Part shown: positions 45,604-55,236 of the stretch, piece by piece | Numbering within the stretch: the first letter of the stretch is position 1 | Layout: each line of letters begins with the position of its first letter | NCBI GenBank assembly: GCA_035772785.1 | Contig: JAOCPU010000001.1 | Location: 1,054,001 to 1,118,000 of the forward strand | Origin: Phlebiopsis flavidoalba | Lineage: Eukaryota > Basidiomycota > Agaricomycetes > Polyporales > Phanerochaetaceae | Reading direction: 5' to 3' | Length of the DNA stretch: 64,000 nucleotides | Notes under the pieces: model-generated | What the model saw: the letters and a program-made list of their open reading frames with translations, nothing else | The model's database searches: none | What the model was told of the DNA's origin: nothing | Made by a program: the position numbers and the translations under genes

Positions 45604-47232
45604 ATGCAAAACCACAGACAATCGAATTTCTTGAGGGCTGAAGCTGAACTGGCTTTAGATGAGGTACACGCGGCAGTCACTCTCATAGGGTGCGTCATAT
45701 CGACGTGTATGCAGGCACGTAAGGCCAAGGCTGAGAAAACCAAAGATCTCGGCCAGCCCATTCAGCTGGCGGGCGTAGCCCTTGACCTTCACATCGAAGG
45801 TCATTTCGCATGGATTGCAGAGAACACACAAGTCATTCGCAAGGTCGATCTTCAGGTACGAATAGTTCTCTACCATCGATGTCTTGGGAAACGACGCGAC
45901 TTGCTAGATAGAGTGGGAAGACTGTGCAGCTCTTCCGAGGTCATACGGCACCTGTGACATGTCTTGCGTTCTATGACCACAAAACAAATTCGTCAGATCG
46001 AAAAAAAACTGTGTGATCAGTGGCTCGTGGGACAAGGTAAGCACTGACACTGACACTCTCTGTTATGCACTCATTGACGTTTGAAAGATAGTTCATCAAC
46101 GTATGGGATGCTGAGGTATTGCGCGTGTCAATTTTGCCCGCATAACTATCAATCAATCGATTATAGACCCACCAAGAGCGTGGTATCATCTACACCTGCC
46201 CATTCGGTGGACTTCGTGAAAGCCTTACATTGTCATTCCATCCCTGCATCTATTGGTATCCAGTAGCTCTGATAAAATAGTCAGATTCTGGTAAGAAGCC
46301 GAGTCACTTCTCGCTATCTGAGAGCTTATATCGACGCATAGGGATCTCTCTTCGCTTGAAGTCCCCCCCCCAAGTGCAAGCCACTTGCATCGGCGGGCTC
46401 AATATCCACCCACACTAGACCAGTCGAATCGCTGGCAGTCAGTACAAATGATGGAGGTGTGACTCTTTACACTGCCGATACCATGGGTATCATCAAGACA
46501 TGGGAACTCGAGAAGGAAGCCGGCACGCCCACAAGATGGCGGGCCATCCAGAAAGACGAACTGACGCATCATCGTACGAAGATCAATGAAATCCTTTATG
46601 GCCACGGTCAGATATGGACAGGTTCGTAAGCCGGCACGACTTGTGCTCTCGCTTTTTCTGACGTAGTGTTGCCAGCCTCCTCGGACGATACAGCCCAAGC
46701 CCAGTACAACCCACCATTAGACCCCAAGAGTAAAATCCGACCCATGCCTTCTATCACGCATCCAACTGCCGTCCGCGCGGTTCTTCCTCTTCTTCTAACC
46801 CCTTTAGCCGAACCTTACCTATTGACTGGCTCTGGGGATGTGATTCGGGCGTACGACATATCCTCGCCCGATGAGCCCGAACTGTTGGGCGAGATGGATG
46901 CACATTGGCACGACGTTACTGCACTAAGGCTGTGGATGCGCAAGGAGCCTGTTGAAGGTCAACAGGGGAAGTTTAAGGTCGAGCCGTTGGATAGTGAGTG
47001 CGAGTTTGGATGGTACGCTCAGGAGGTGGAAATTGTTAGGTAGGATTCATCCTTGATGCGTTCTTTGTTATCACCTACCTTTTTGTTTATTGTAGATCTA
47101 ACTACACCCACCAAAGCCAATCGAAGAGCCCAAAGTTTCAAGCTCCTCCCCCACGCTGAGAAGGAGGAAGAGCCATTTGGAATGACAGAAGATGAGGAGC
47201 GCGAGCTTGCAGAGCTTATGGGTGACGACTAG
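45604..47232 (+). CDS. WD40-repeat protein of unknown role
   Basis: A beta-propeller protein, probably a protein-protein scaffold. The start at ATG 45604 gives MQNHRQSNFLRAEAELALDE. An intron (GTACAC...TGCAG, about 45661-45713) leads to ARKAKAEKTKDLG and the first blade, GVALDLHIEGHFAWIAENTQ. After a further intron come TAPVTCLAFYDHK, VISGSWDK, INVWDAE, AHSVDFVKAL and LLVSSSSDKIVRFW. These show the expected GH...WD spacing in several frames. The exon at about 46440-46620 has GVTLYTADTMGIIKTWELEK. The next has PYLLTGSGDVIRAYDISSP and MDAHWHDVTALRLW. The last exon is acidic and ends EPFGMTEDEERELAELMGDD with a stop at 47232. The order resembles a conserved fungal WD40 family whose name I cannot give with confidence. 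Confidence 0.65.
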
Positions 47233-47690
47233 AATCCAGATTCTGGTGTCTCATTTCCTGTAGTGTACAACAGTGAACGGATATATAGTGAACATATGCA
47301 TATGTGACGTTATAGCTTGCTCTTGGGAACGATGAAGCTATTTGCGTTAGCAAGGCTCTTTGCGGGCCGTGTGTACGAGTTCATCCACGCTATTGACACG
47401 AATCAACACTCGCATTCCGAAATAATGGAGCTTATTGACATACATCTCTTTCGCTGGTTTGATGTCCTGTGAGTATTAATGTTGTCAGTCAAAGAGCCGA
47501 CACTGAGAAAGCTTTCGAATCGTCTCACGTTGATTGCCCCGGCCACTTTACCCATAAGCCCTAGTACGACCCGATGATCGTTACGCATTATGTCTCACCC
47601 ACACACAAGGGTGCGCGTTTTGCGTTGTTCTGGGGAAGTGGGATTGCATAAACGAGGGTGTTTTGGTTGTGGTTTGGTTCCCACTTACTT
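47233..47690. other. Convergent 3' spacer
   Basis: A convergent spacer between the WD40 and nitronate monooxygenase stops. It contains TATATAGTGAACATATGCATATG near 47281. No gene was recognised, though one 61-codon frame is open. Confidence 0.5.
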
Positions 47691-48972
47691 CTATTTTTCC
47701 GTCCTTCCAACGATTTTCCTCGGGATGGCTTCTCCAGCTTCGGCGTCATGTGGGATTTTGCCCTGGGAAGTCAATTGAATAATCTCATCCCTCCGCTTGT
47801 CCTTCCCTGCGATCATAGATTTGAGCGAATCGACATGGGAAGCATACGGGAAGACACTACATTCAGCCACATATTGCGTCTTACGCGACGCTCATCGGCC
47901 TACCAGAGTAAACAAGAGTGCGCACGTGGTGTCATCATAGCCAGCCGACACAAGTAGTTCCTTATGTTTTGAGGCGTGCCCCTGCTTCTATTCGCTAGCC
48001 GACGAAACGGGTACCACGACCCATACCCCCTGACGCGCCGTAACTGCAAAACCTTCAGCCCAGTGAAATATCTACGCAAGAGGACTTGTACCCACGATAG
48101 CGCAGCTGCAAGACCGTCGGCCATCTGCGATACCTCCAGCAGCGAAACCATGACTGGCTGCCCTGTGAGTGGCTGATCGCGTTCTTGCACAGGTCGACAC
48201 ACGCGGGAATTAAGATGGTAAAACGGCGTATCGCCAGTGTGTCCACCGCCTTCACCTCCTTGAGCGCAGATGATAATCAACACCTAGTGGGAGTATGTAA
48301 GCCCAATACACTATGTGCGGCAAAATCAACTAGCCTTGTGCCAATGCTTTGGGTACGTGCTTCGGATGTCCCACCATACTGAGAACAGGTGATCAGTCAT
48401 ACTGACACGCTTTGACACGAGACGATGTACTTCATCACAGCAATCCCCGCCGCGTGTAGCTTGTCTACCATGTCTTTTGGCGGGACGCCCACGGCACATA
48501 CGAAGAGTGCTGCTTTATTGCGAATAATGGACCTCCGTGAGCTCCGGTAATTGACCATGCTGATAATCGTACTGAGGAATGAACTCTCATCAGTACATGT
48601 ACGGCTGTCGCAAGGTCGGGCGGCATGCGTACATTTGTCTTGCGAGCGCTGCCTCCAACCTGGGGTATCAAAAGGTCAACACCAAACGGTGCACTCTTGT
48701 CTTCCAAGTGCGCCTTGATGTCGTCAATGGACTGCTGCAGCATCTTAGGACTTTGACGATGTCCCCCAATGACCCCAATGCCTCCAGCATTGGTCACTGG
48801 GGGGCCGCGCGGCGAGTTTCGGACCGGCAGCGACATTCATACCTAAGTACTGTTCATTCCACGCCATTTAGGAGCACCACCGAAAATCACACATACCAGC
48901 AAGCATCACAGGATGTTGTATGTTGAACAACCTCGTCAAGGGGGTGGAGAATACGGGCTGCGAGGATGGCAT
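47691..48972 (-). CDS. Nitronate monooxygenase (FMN-dependent)
   Basis: Oxidises alkyl nitronates (such as propionate 3-nitronate) to carbonyl compounds and nitrite using FMN in a TIM barrel. It starts at ATG 48970-48972 with MPSSQPVFSTPLTRLFNIQH and PVMLAG. An intron (donor GTATGTG near 48896) is followed by GMNVAAGPKLA and AVTNAGGIGVIGGHRQSP in two frames. Next are MLQQSIDDIKAHLEDKSAPF, GVDLLIPQVGGSARKTN and a piece with LFVCAVGVPPKDMVDKLHAA. The active-site strand reads ICAQGGEGGGHTGDTPF, whose His is the conserved catalytic residue of the family. The block LTGQPVMV, GIADGRGLAAALS follows. The tail is LTSQGKIPHDAEAGEAIPRK then IVGRTEK with stop 47691-47693. Four or more frame changes occur. 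It is divergent from the haem lyase gene, 250 nt apart. Confidence 0.85.
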
Positions 48973-49222
48973 GGCGGGCGATGTCTTTGGGCTGGGAAAG
49001 CTCTGGTCATGGCTGCGAAATGAGACTTATATATACGAACTCTTGTCGAATTCCGAGCCCGACACCCGGAGACAAACTTACACCCGACTGCCGGTTAGGA
49101 CATCATCAGGTTCATCACACGACCCGCCACTTCCCTTTCAGGCTCGCCAGCGGACGCTTACATAAGCCTGCCCAATTCCGACGCGTCTCATTCGTTCCGG
49201 GCGGGATTTTCCTTGCCTCAAG
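48973..49222. promoter_or_regulatory. Divergent promoter of nitronate monooxygenase and haem lyase genes
   Basis: The 250 nt between the two start codons must serve both genes. A TATA-like TTATATATACG lies at about 49027-49037. No factor site was recognised. Confidence 0.45.
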
Positions 49223-50140
49223 ATGTCCGCCAGACAAGTGTCCAGTCGACCACAAGGCTCCGCCGCCGCCCAGGCAGACAAGTGCCCCGTAGACCACGGC
49301 ACGCACGGTGCCTCCTCCGAACAATGCCCTGTCGATCACAGCACGCGGTCGTCCTGGAGCAGTATTTTTCTCCTTCAAAAAAATGACCCGACCTGCGCCT
49401 TCTCAGCCGGCACAGGCAACCACCTCATCTGTGGGCTCGCGATTACCGACGACAGAGAAAACGTCGTCAATACCGAGAGCAGATGGCTCCAACTGGGGTC
49501 TACCCGGGTCGCAAGCCCAGTTCTATGCGGCAAATGGAACGGAAGAACCACAATCCTCATGCGCCGGACTGAAGGTCCATTGTGCCCATACACAACGCCG
49601 TCAACGAGCGTGCATGGGCAGAGGTGATGAAGTGGGAAGCTGGCGAGGGTGGTGAGGAAGTTTGTGGTGGTCTGAAGCTAGGGTCAGCTTCAAGGGTCGG
49701 AAGGAGGAGGAGGCCGAACGAGAGGACTCCGAGAGCTAGGTGGAAGACACTCCTCGGGTGAGTCGTGCTATCATGAAAATGAGTCCTCTTGTTAATTCGG
49801 GCTCTGCAGATACTCTCCTCCCTTTGATCGTCACGACTGGGTAGTCGAGACCCGCTGCGGCACCCGCGTGCGATATGTCATCGACTTCTACACTGGTCAT
49901 TCCAGGGGGGGACCGGCAGCCAACAACCTCTCTTTCTACCTCGACGTACGACCCGCCCTCGATAGCTGGGAAGGCATAAGGTTGAGAGCGACACATGGAC
50001 ATTTCTGGGACAGCTGGATGGGCCAACCGTCGCCCGCTCCCTCTTCAAAAACCCCCTGCCTAACCGCCTTATACCGCATACTGTTGTGCATCGACAACAC
50101 TCGCTTTGTACTTTGGATAGAATACTTATCACGGGGGTAG
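49223..50140 (+). CDS. CYC3: Cytochrome c haem lyase (holocytochrome c synthase)
   Basis: Attaches haem covalently to the CxxCH motif of apocytochrome c in the mitochondrial intermembrane space. The N-terminus carries repeated Cys-Pro haem-regulatory-type motifs: [28 protein letters not shown] and EQCPVDHST, spread over two frames from ATG 49223. After a linker come VNTE- and [14 protein letters not shown] sequence, then [10 protein letters not shown]. The core lies at 49575-49800: [30 protein letters not shown], and after an intron [17 protein letters not shown]. The family's final conserved block is [14 protein letters not shown], then [20 protein letters not shown]. The C-terminus near WMG is unclear: the frame to 50140 reads into unrelated sequence, while another frame gives [14 protein letters not shown]. 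At least five indels are present. Confidence 0.85.
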
Positions 50141-50194
50141 GCTCCCGATTAATCAATACACTACGAACACAGAATTAAGGCCATTATAGCTAGC

Positions 50195-52021
50195 GCTTGC
50201 CTTTAGGTCTTCTGCTTTTTTGGGGTGGAGGCTTCGCGCTCCTCCTCATCCTCGCTGGCTCATCCTCTGCCTTCGCTAACCTCATCCTCACTAGCTCCTC
50301 CTCGCCTTCACTGATTTCTTCCTCGTCGTCCCCATGCACCCTCTTCGAACTCCTCTTCTTCCTCTTCTGAAGCTAAAAGAAGCTGCATCTTCCTCCTCAG
50401 AAATCTTGTTGTCGTCTGCAGTAGGCTTCGCCACTGCTTCTTCTTGCAGACTCGAGGGACCATAAAAAAGTTTTCGCAAAGTAAAAAAAAAAAAATTGCT
50501 CGACAAATTAAAGTAAGAAAAATAAGAAAAACGCAAATGAAAAAATTTAACAAGATTAAAGACCAACGGGGAAAAAAACAACCTTTGTTTAAAAGCACCC
50601 AGAGCAAGAACCAAAAATCTTCCTCCTCAGAAATCTTGTTGTCGTCTGCATAGCTTCGTTCGGGGTCTGCCACTGCTTCTATCTGGCGCTCCGACGTTTC
50701 GATCGCTCTTTGCTCTTCAGTCTTTGTTTGCGCAGACGCTCCTTGGCTGCGTGTTCAGCCTTTGCTTCACGACCTCAGCCTTGGATTTCTTGACTGTTCG
50801 ACAATTGTCAGAGCAATCTCAGTAAGGAGTCAAGAGGACGAACCAAATATCGTGGTAGATGACGTTTCCTTCCTTGCCTGGTGTTCCCTCAGCAATTTTA
50901 ATTGAGACTTGCAGCTCCATACGGGGGCCAATCTCGAGTCAAGTCTTACGGCCCTCTTCTGGCCCTTCTTGTTGTTCCGACCGACGTAGTGTCATCCGCA
51001 AGCGAAATAGCATCTACGGTCGTCCCCGCCCTACACTCGACGCGACGATACGCCGCGGACTCTGTGTATCCATACGCTGCTCGGGCCTGGCTCTCCTTTT
51101 TTGCGGAGCAAAAAGTCTGCGACGTCCATTCTCGTTCTCCTAAGTCCAAAATGCCGTGTGGTGGATGTGGACTTGGCCGTCGCGCCTTTCGAGCACCATT
51201 TGCGGACGAGCGTTTTGAAACACCGTGTACGTTTTAAAAGAAACGGTGATGAGGTAGTGTCCTGTTTTTTTTTTTTTTTTTCTATTCTACTGTGCCGCGT
51301 TCATCAATTGTATTGAGATGAGGACTATCCGTCTTGCGGACGAGAGGGAGATGGTCTTGCGAGAGAAGAGGCCCGGCGGGAAAAGGGTTTGGAAAGTTTT
51401 CATGAGGAGCGTGAGGTGTGGGGAGAAGTGGTAGGTGAGGCGAGCAGGGAAGGGACGCTAAGACAAGCTGAGAAGGTTAAAAGTGTGGTTAGGCATTTGA
51501 TGCAGGCGTAGGGTTTACAGACGCACCAGTGGGGGACTGAGGTATTCAACAGTTCCGATACTCTTTGCCCTCCTAGTACGTCCTGTTGTAATGTCCTTCA
51601 ACAAGCTGTACCGCTCTATGCGGAAGCTCAAAGTTTGGCCACAACCGGCAATCTGACTATGCGTATGAAGCGCGCGACGTCCGTGATGGGTGAAGGCGAG
51701 CATGTGAGTGACACCCAGAGCGGGTGCCATGGTCATAAAATCTCTCAGCTTGTTACGTGCACGTTCCTTCACTTGCAGTGCGTTCAGCATTCATACATCT
51801 GATCAGAGTCGAAGAGCGAGACTGACCCTAAGCCGAGTAGAGCAGTATTAGGGTTTCCAAGACCTTGCGCATGTCCCGCACAAGTTTGTGCCAATGCCGT
51901 ACCAACCGGGGTCGCATGTTTGATGACGAACGACTTGGGAACGCCTTCAGCGCGTTCCTGGTTAGCAGATGCGGCGCCTCCGCTTGAGATGAGTTGCGGT
52001 TTTTGCGACGACGATGGCCAT
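50195..52021 (-). CDS. SSF1: Ribosome biogenesis protein SSF1/Peter Pan (Brix domain)
   Basis: Nucleolar Brix-domain factor for 60S (27S pre-rRNA) maturation. ATG 52019-52021 opens a basic N-terminus (THLKRRRR), then in another frame ANQERAEGVPKSFVIKHATP and VGTALAQ. The Brix core is at 51515-51790: RNKLRDFMTMAPALGVTHML, LSFRIERYSLLKDI and RRAKSIG, YLSPPLVRL. The middle around 51000-51500 is degraded in sequence, but GEPG-type and SLADD...GRNN-type pieces are visible. Then MELQVSIKIAEGTPGKEGNV and IYHD mark the conserved C-terminal sigma-like motif. The basic EAKAEHAAKERLRKQRLKSK helix follows. The C-terminal acidic tail holds a duplicated ADDNKISEEED unit separated by an AT-rich insert. The exact stop is not clear, at about 50.2 kb. 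A T17 run at 51265-51281 lies within the gene. Confidence 0.8.
50387..50650. repeat. Direct repeat, two exact 34-nt copies around an AT-rich insert
   Basis: The two identical 34-nt copies are 50387-50420 and 50617-50650. On the minus strand each encodes part of ADDNKISEEED. Similarity continues loosely beyond the copies (a CCACTGCTTCT tail at about 50430 and 50670). The insert is strongly A-rich on the plus strand from about 50457 to 50616. It lies in the acidic tail of SSF1. Confidence 0.85.
51265..51281. repeat. Poly(T) homopolymer, 17 nt
   Basis: A run of 17 T on the plus strand within the SSF1 gene span, likely in an intron or in corrupted exon sequence. Confidence 0.85.
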
Positions 52022-52375
52022 GGCCCTTGGGCGCCTTGTACTCGGTGAAGAGGTCAATTGGAAGCAGACGCCGACGAAATTTCGACGGGATTGTTTGCGA
52101 GCGGAGTTTGCCTGAGGGCGGGGTTTCCCAGATATGGAAGTGGCTCGGGTGGATGTCGCGGTGTTCAAGCTCGATCAGAGGCTACAGTGCCTCAAGCTAT
52201 TGTTTTCTATTTCAAGACAACATCTATTAGTGTTACGAGAACTTAGTATAGCAAGGTATACAAGATTAAATATATATCAATAGTATAAAAAACAGCTGCA
52301 GGACAATGTCATATCCCGCATGAACGACGAATATCTCCATCTGAATCCACGCAGCAGGCTCGAGACAGCGACATC
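52022..52375. other. Spacer between SSF1 start and SRP receptor stop
   Basis: A 354-nt spacer holding the SSF1 promoter and the SRP receptor 3' end. It is AT-rich near 52255-52295 (AAATATATATCAATAG). No gene was recognised. Confidence 0.5.
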
Positions 52376-55016
52376 TTAATCGTTGAGGATAAGCCTGGAC
52401 GACGTTAGACACGCGCGGAGTTGGCGTAAGTCAGTGTATGTCTAAGCATGCTTGTAAGTCATAGGGCGACGCTCGTCCCCCCCCCCCCCCTGGAAGTTGA
52501 AGATCTCATACCTGTCCGCAACCCACGAAAATGATAGTCTGCTCCGGGCCCGTAACATATGTCATGGACAGTGCCGCACCGACCTGTAACACAGCGGTGA
52601 GTATACCTCTTTGGTATAGAAGCCGGGGAACTTACCTTATCATCGACAGTATCCCACTTTGTCACGATCAATACCGTCAATGCCTCTCTCTTTCCCTGGC
52701 ACCGCTACCACCACTGTACGCTCCCGCGGATGCGGAGCTGAAATCACGAAGAGCACGATCGAAATTTGGTGTGACTGATCGACAGCCTCGTTTCCAACTA
52801 GAGCTTCGCCGACAAAAACAATTTTGTCCGGGTTATTATTTGTAGCGACGAGCTTGGCGAGAGCTCGCATAAGAGGCTCATTATCTGCATACGGCCAGCG
52901 GTGTCAATGAGGACGACAACGTCGAAGTCGTGGTCTTCTTTGTCCTGCTATGCGGGGCGTAAATAACAACGGAGAGTACGACGAGGGGTTTGTACGTACA
53001 CTCGTCCGTACGAGATGGGGCCTCTCTGGCAATACCGGCAGCATCTTTTTTCCATATCCTTTCTCGTAGAGCTCAACACGACCCTTGCTATCTGTCGCGC
53101 CGTTCACGCCGAGCATGCTCAGGTTACGCACATGGACCCTCAGCTGCTCAACTGCCCCGCTACCTGAAGCAAACATTAGGCCATGAAGATGATGAAGGAG
53201 ATCAAATGCACTAACCGGAAGGTATTCGCAGGCAGCGATCAGTACTGTCGCATAGCGCGTTCTGGACCAGCCAGAAGGCAGACTTACGCGAGGTTTGCCT
53301 AGGTTTGTACTCTTGCCAACACCGTTAATCCCAACAAAGGACAATGCTGTATGGTTCCTTCTTTGACCGAGTGACTCATTTACCGAACATGCTTGACTGA
53401 CTCTCCGAGAGCTTGGTTCTGATGGAAAGTAATAGATCCGTCGATGTTTTCGGAGTGAGGATCCTTGTGAGTGCGGCGTTCAGAGCATTGCGCACTGCCG
53501 TGTTCGTACCCACCCCAGCCGGGCTATTATGCGGCCGTCCCACAAGATCTTCACTACTCCTTCCACAACCTTCTCTGCGATGTCCTTTGCCACATTCTTC
53601 TTCATCAGATGTTGTTTCATGCCTTCAAGCACAGGTGCAAGGTCGGAATTTGTTAGTATGTTTTCGCTCCTGTAAGGGCGTGGTGAGAAACAGCGACCCC
53701 ATGTACCAAGCTGCTGGTATTGGCCGACGCTGCAGCGTTGGTCGCTACTGAGACGTTGTCGAACTCCCAGTCCTTGACTTCGTACATTCCTTCTGAGGTT
53801 CTCGTACCTAAGCTGATTGGTCGACCAGTGCAGAAAGGTCCATGGATGTGCGTTCGCTGGCTGGTGAATCCACTTGTACGTAACTGAAGTCAAGAGAGGC
53901 CATGTCAGATTCTGAAGGAGCTGCGTCGCCCCACTTTCGTTGTACTTTGGCCTTCGCTGACTTCTTAGTCTTGGCCGGAGTGTCGGAGCTGTATGGGGTT
54001 CGTGAGAGGAGGATCTTGTGTTGGGTAACGAAACTACAATCGAATGACCACACTCTGACCCAGGCACACTGTCCAACCCACTCCCCGCACCACCCCCACT
54101 ACGCCGCCCCCTCCGCACACCCCCGCTACCGGGACCTTTAGGACGCAGTCGATTCTTGAGGGCTTGTACATTTCGCGCAATTTGCTCCTCATCTACAGTT
54201 GTCGCATTGGGCAATGAGAGGGAGCTTCGGTGGTCACAGATGAGACGGAGAGCTTCTAGAGCTGAGCCAGCACTCCACTTGTACTTTGCTCATCCCCTAC
54301 GAGGGTGGGTGTCGACTCGACTTGTGCGACGGCGGGAGAGACATAGCTGGCTTCAGACGTGACTTGCGATCCTGAAACCACATCAAATAACAATGTTGTT
54401 TGCCACTAGCCGCGGTATGAGGCACCTGAGCGGCTTTAGATTCAAGAGTCTTGAGCAGGTTTTGTCAAATACGCTGTCCCATTTCTCGAAAGCACGGGCA
54501 AAATCCCATGAGAGAGCGGTATCGGAACCAGCGTCTGAGGGTTTGAGTGCAATAGCCAGACGATGCATGGAGCGACGCAACGAACGTCGTAAGAAAGGGT
54601 TGGAAGAGCTTGACAAAGAGCGCCTTGACATTTGCGAGAAGTTCGTCAACATATGTGAGTTGAAGGATGGCGCTGGTATGCGACCTGGTAGAGCGTATAT
54701 TTAGTCTGCCTTCACGCTTGGGATATTTATGACACCCACAACGAAGATTAACTCAAGGTCATTCACAAATGACCACTTGAGAGTGTATCCATCCTTCTCA
54801 AAACGAGACTCGGCTGCCGCGTCCCTCGATGAGCAGGCATCACGAATCAGCGAATTCACGGGTGAGGCGGAGCTAGTTTCGCTGGACTGGGATGCCGCGG
54901 GCGTGAAGGAGCGCGACCAAAGGACGACGCCACCTAGAGGAAGGATTCAAGACAATGTATAGGCTGATAGGGAATTTCGACGAACCTTTGTGAGAGATTG
55001 AGCAGTGGTCAAGCAT
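52376..55016 (-). CDS. SRP101: Signal recognition particle receptor alpha subunit (GTPase)
   Basis: ER membrane-bound SRP-family GTPase that docks ribosome-nascent chain-SRP complexes at the translocon. The ATG at 55014-55016 gives [11 protein letters not shown]. The next exon has [12 protein letters not shown] and [19 protein letters not shown] sequence at 54750-54900, with the longin-like X domain to about 54400. A Lys-rich linker follows. The NG domain begins around 53650. P-loop G1 is [13 protein letters not shown] near 53310-53344, then [20 protein letters not shown] across frames near 53150-53240. Next are [38 protein letters not shown] and [12 protein letters not shown]. The C-terminal part has [19 protein letters not shown] and [17 protein letters not shown] (the TKxD guanine site). 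The last block is IIFVGCGQ, then after an intron TYTDLRQLR, with a stop at 52376. That last intron carries a 14-nt C run at 52477-52490. Many frame changes occur. Confidence 0.9.
52477..52490. repeat. Poly(C) homopolymer, 14 nt
   Basis: A run of 14 C on the plus strand, in the last intron of the SRP receptor gene. Confidence 0.85.
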
Positions 55017-55133
55017 CGGCGTCAGTAGGTGCAGGGTTAGTATGCTGGTGCCGCGCACACTCAGGTTACTCGGCTTAAGCATTCATGGCGTCTGGCCATT
55101 GCTGTATATGCTACCGGTTGAAGGCATCCTTAG

Positions 55134-55236
55134 GTCACTTTGCCGGAGTGGTTAACGGGGATCGGGCCTGCCATATTCGTAGCTGTCAGCGGTTGTGCTT
55201 TGCACACGCGAGTGTTCGAATCGCTCCAAGGTGACG
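55134..55236 (+). tRNA. Type II tRNA, serine-like, anticodon unresolved
   Basis: The 5' GTCACTT pairs with AGGTGAC at 55229-55235 to form a 7-bp acceptor stem (one G-U), followed by discriminator G, typical of tRNA-Ser. Box A-like GTGGTTAACGG forms the D arm (CCG with CGG). The T arm is GAGTG/TTCGAAT/CGCTC, containing box B. A long variable arm, TGTGC-TTT-GCACA, marks type II. A T-run just downstream (GCTTTTTGG) fits a Pol III terminator. The anticodon arm is longer than seven bases and does not give a clean T33-anticodon loop, so an intron or a damaged sequence is likely. The total is about 103 nt. Confidence 0.65.
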
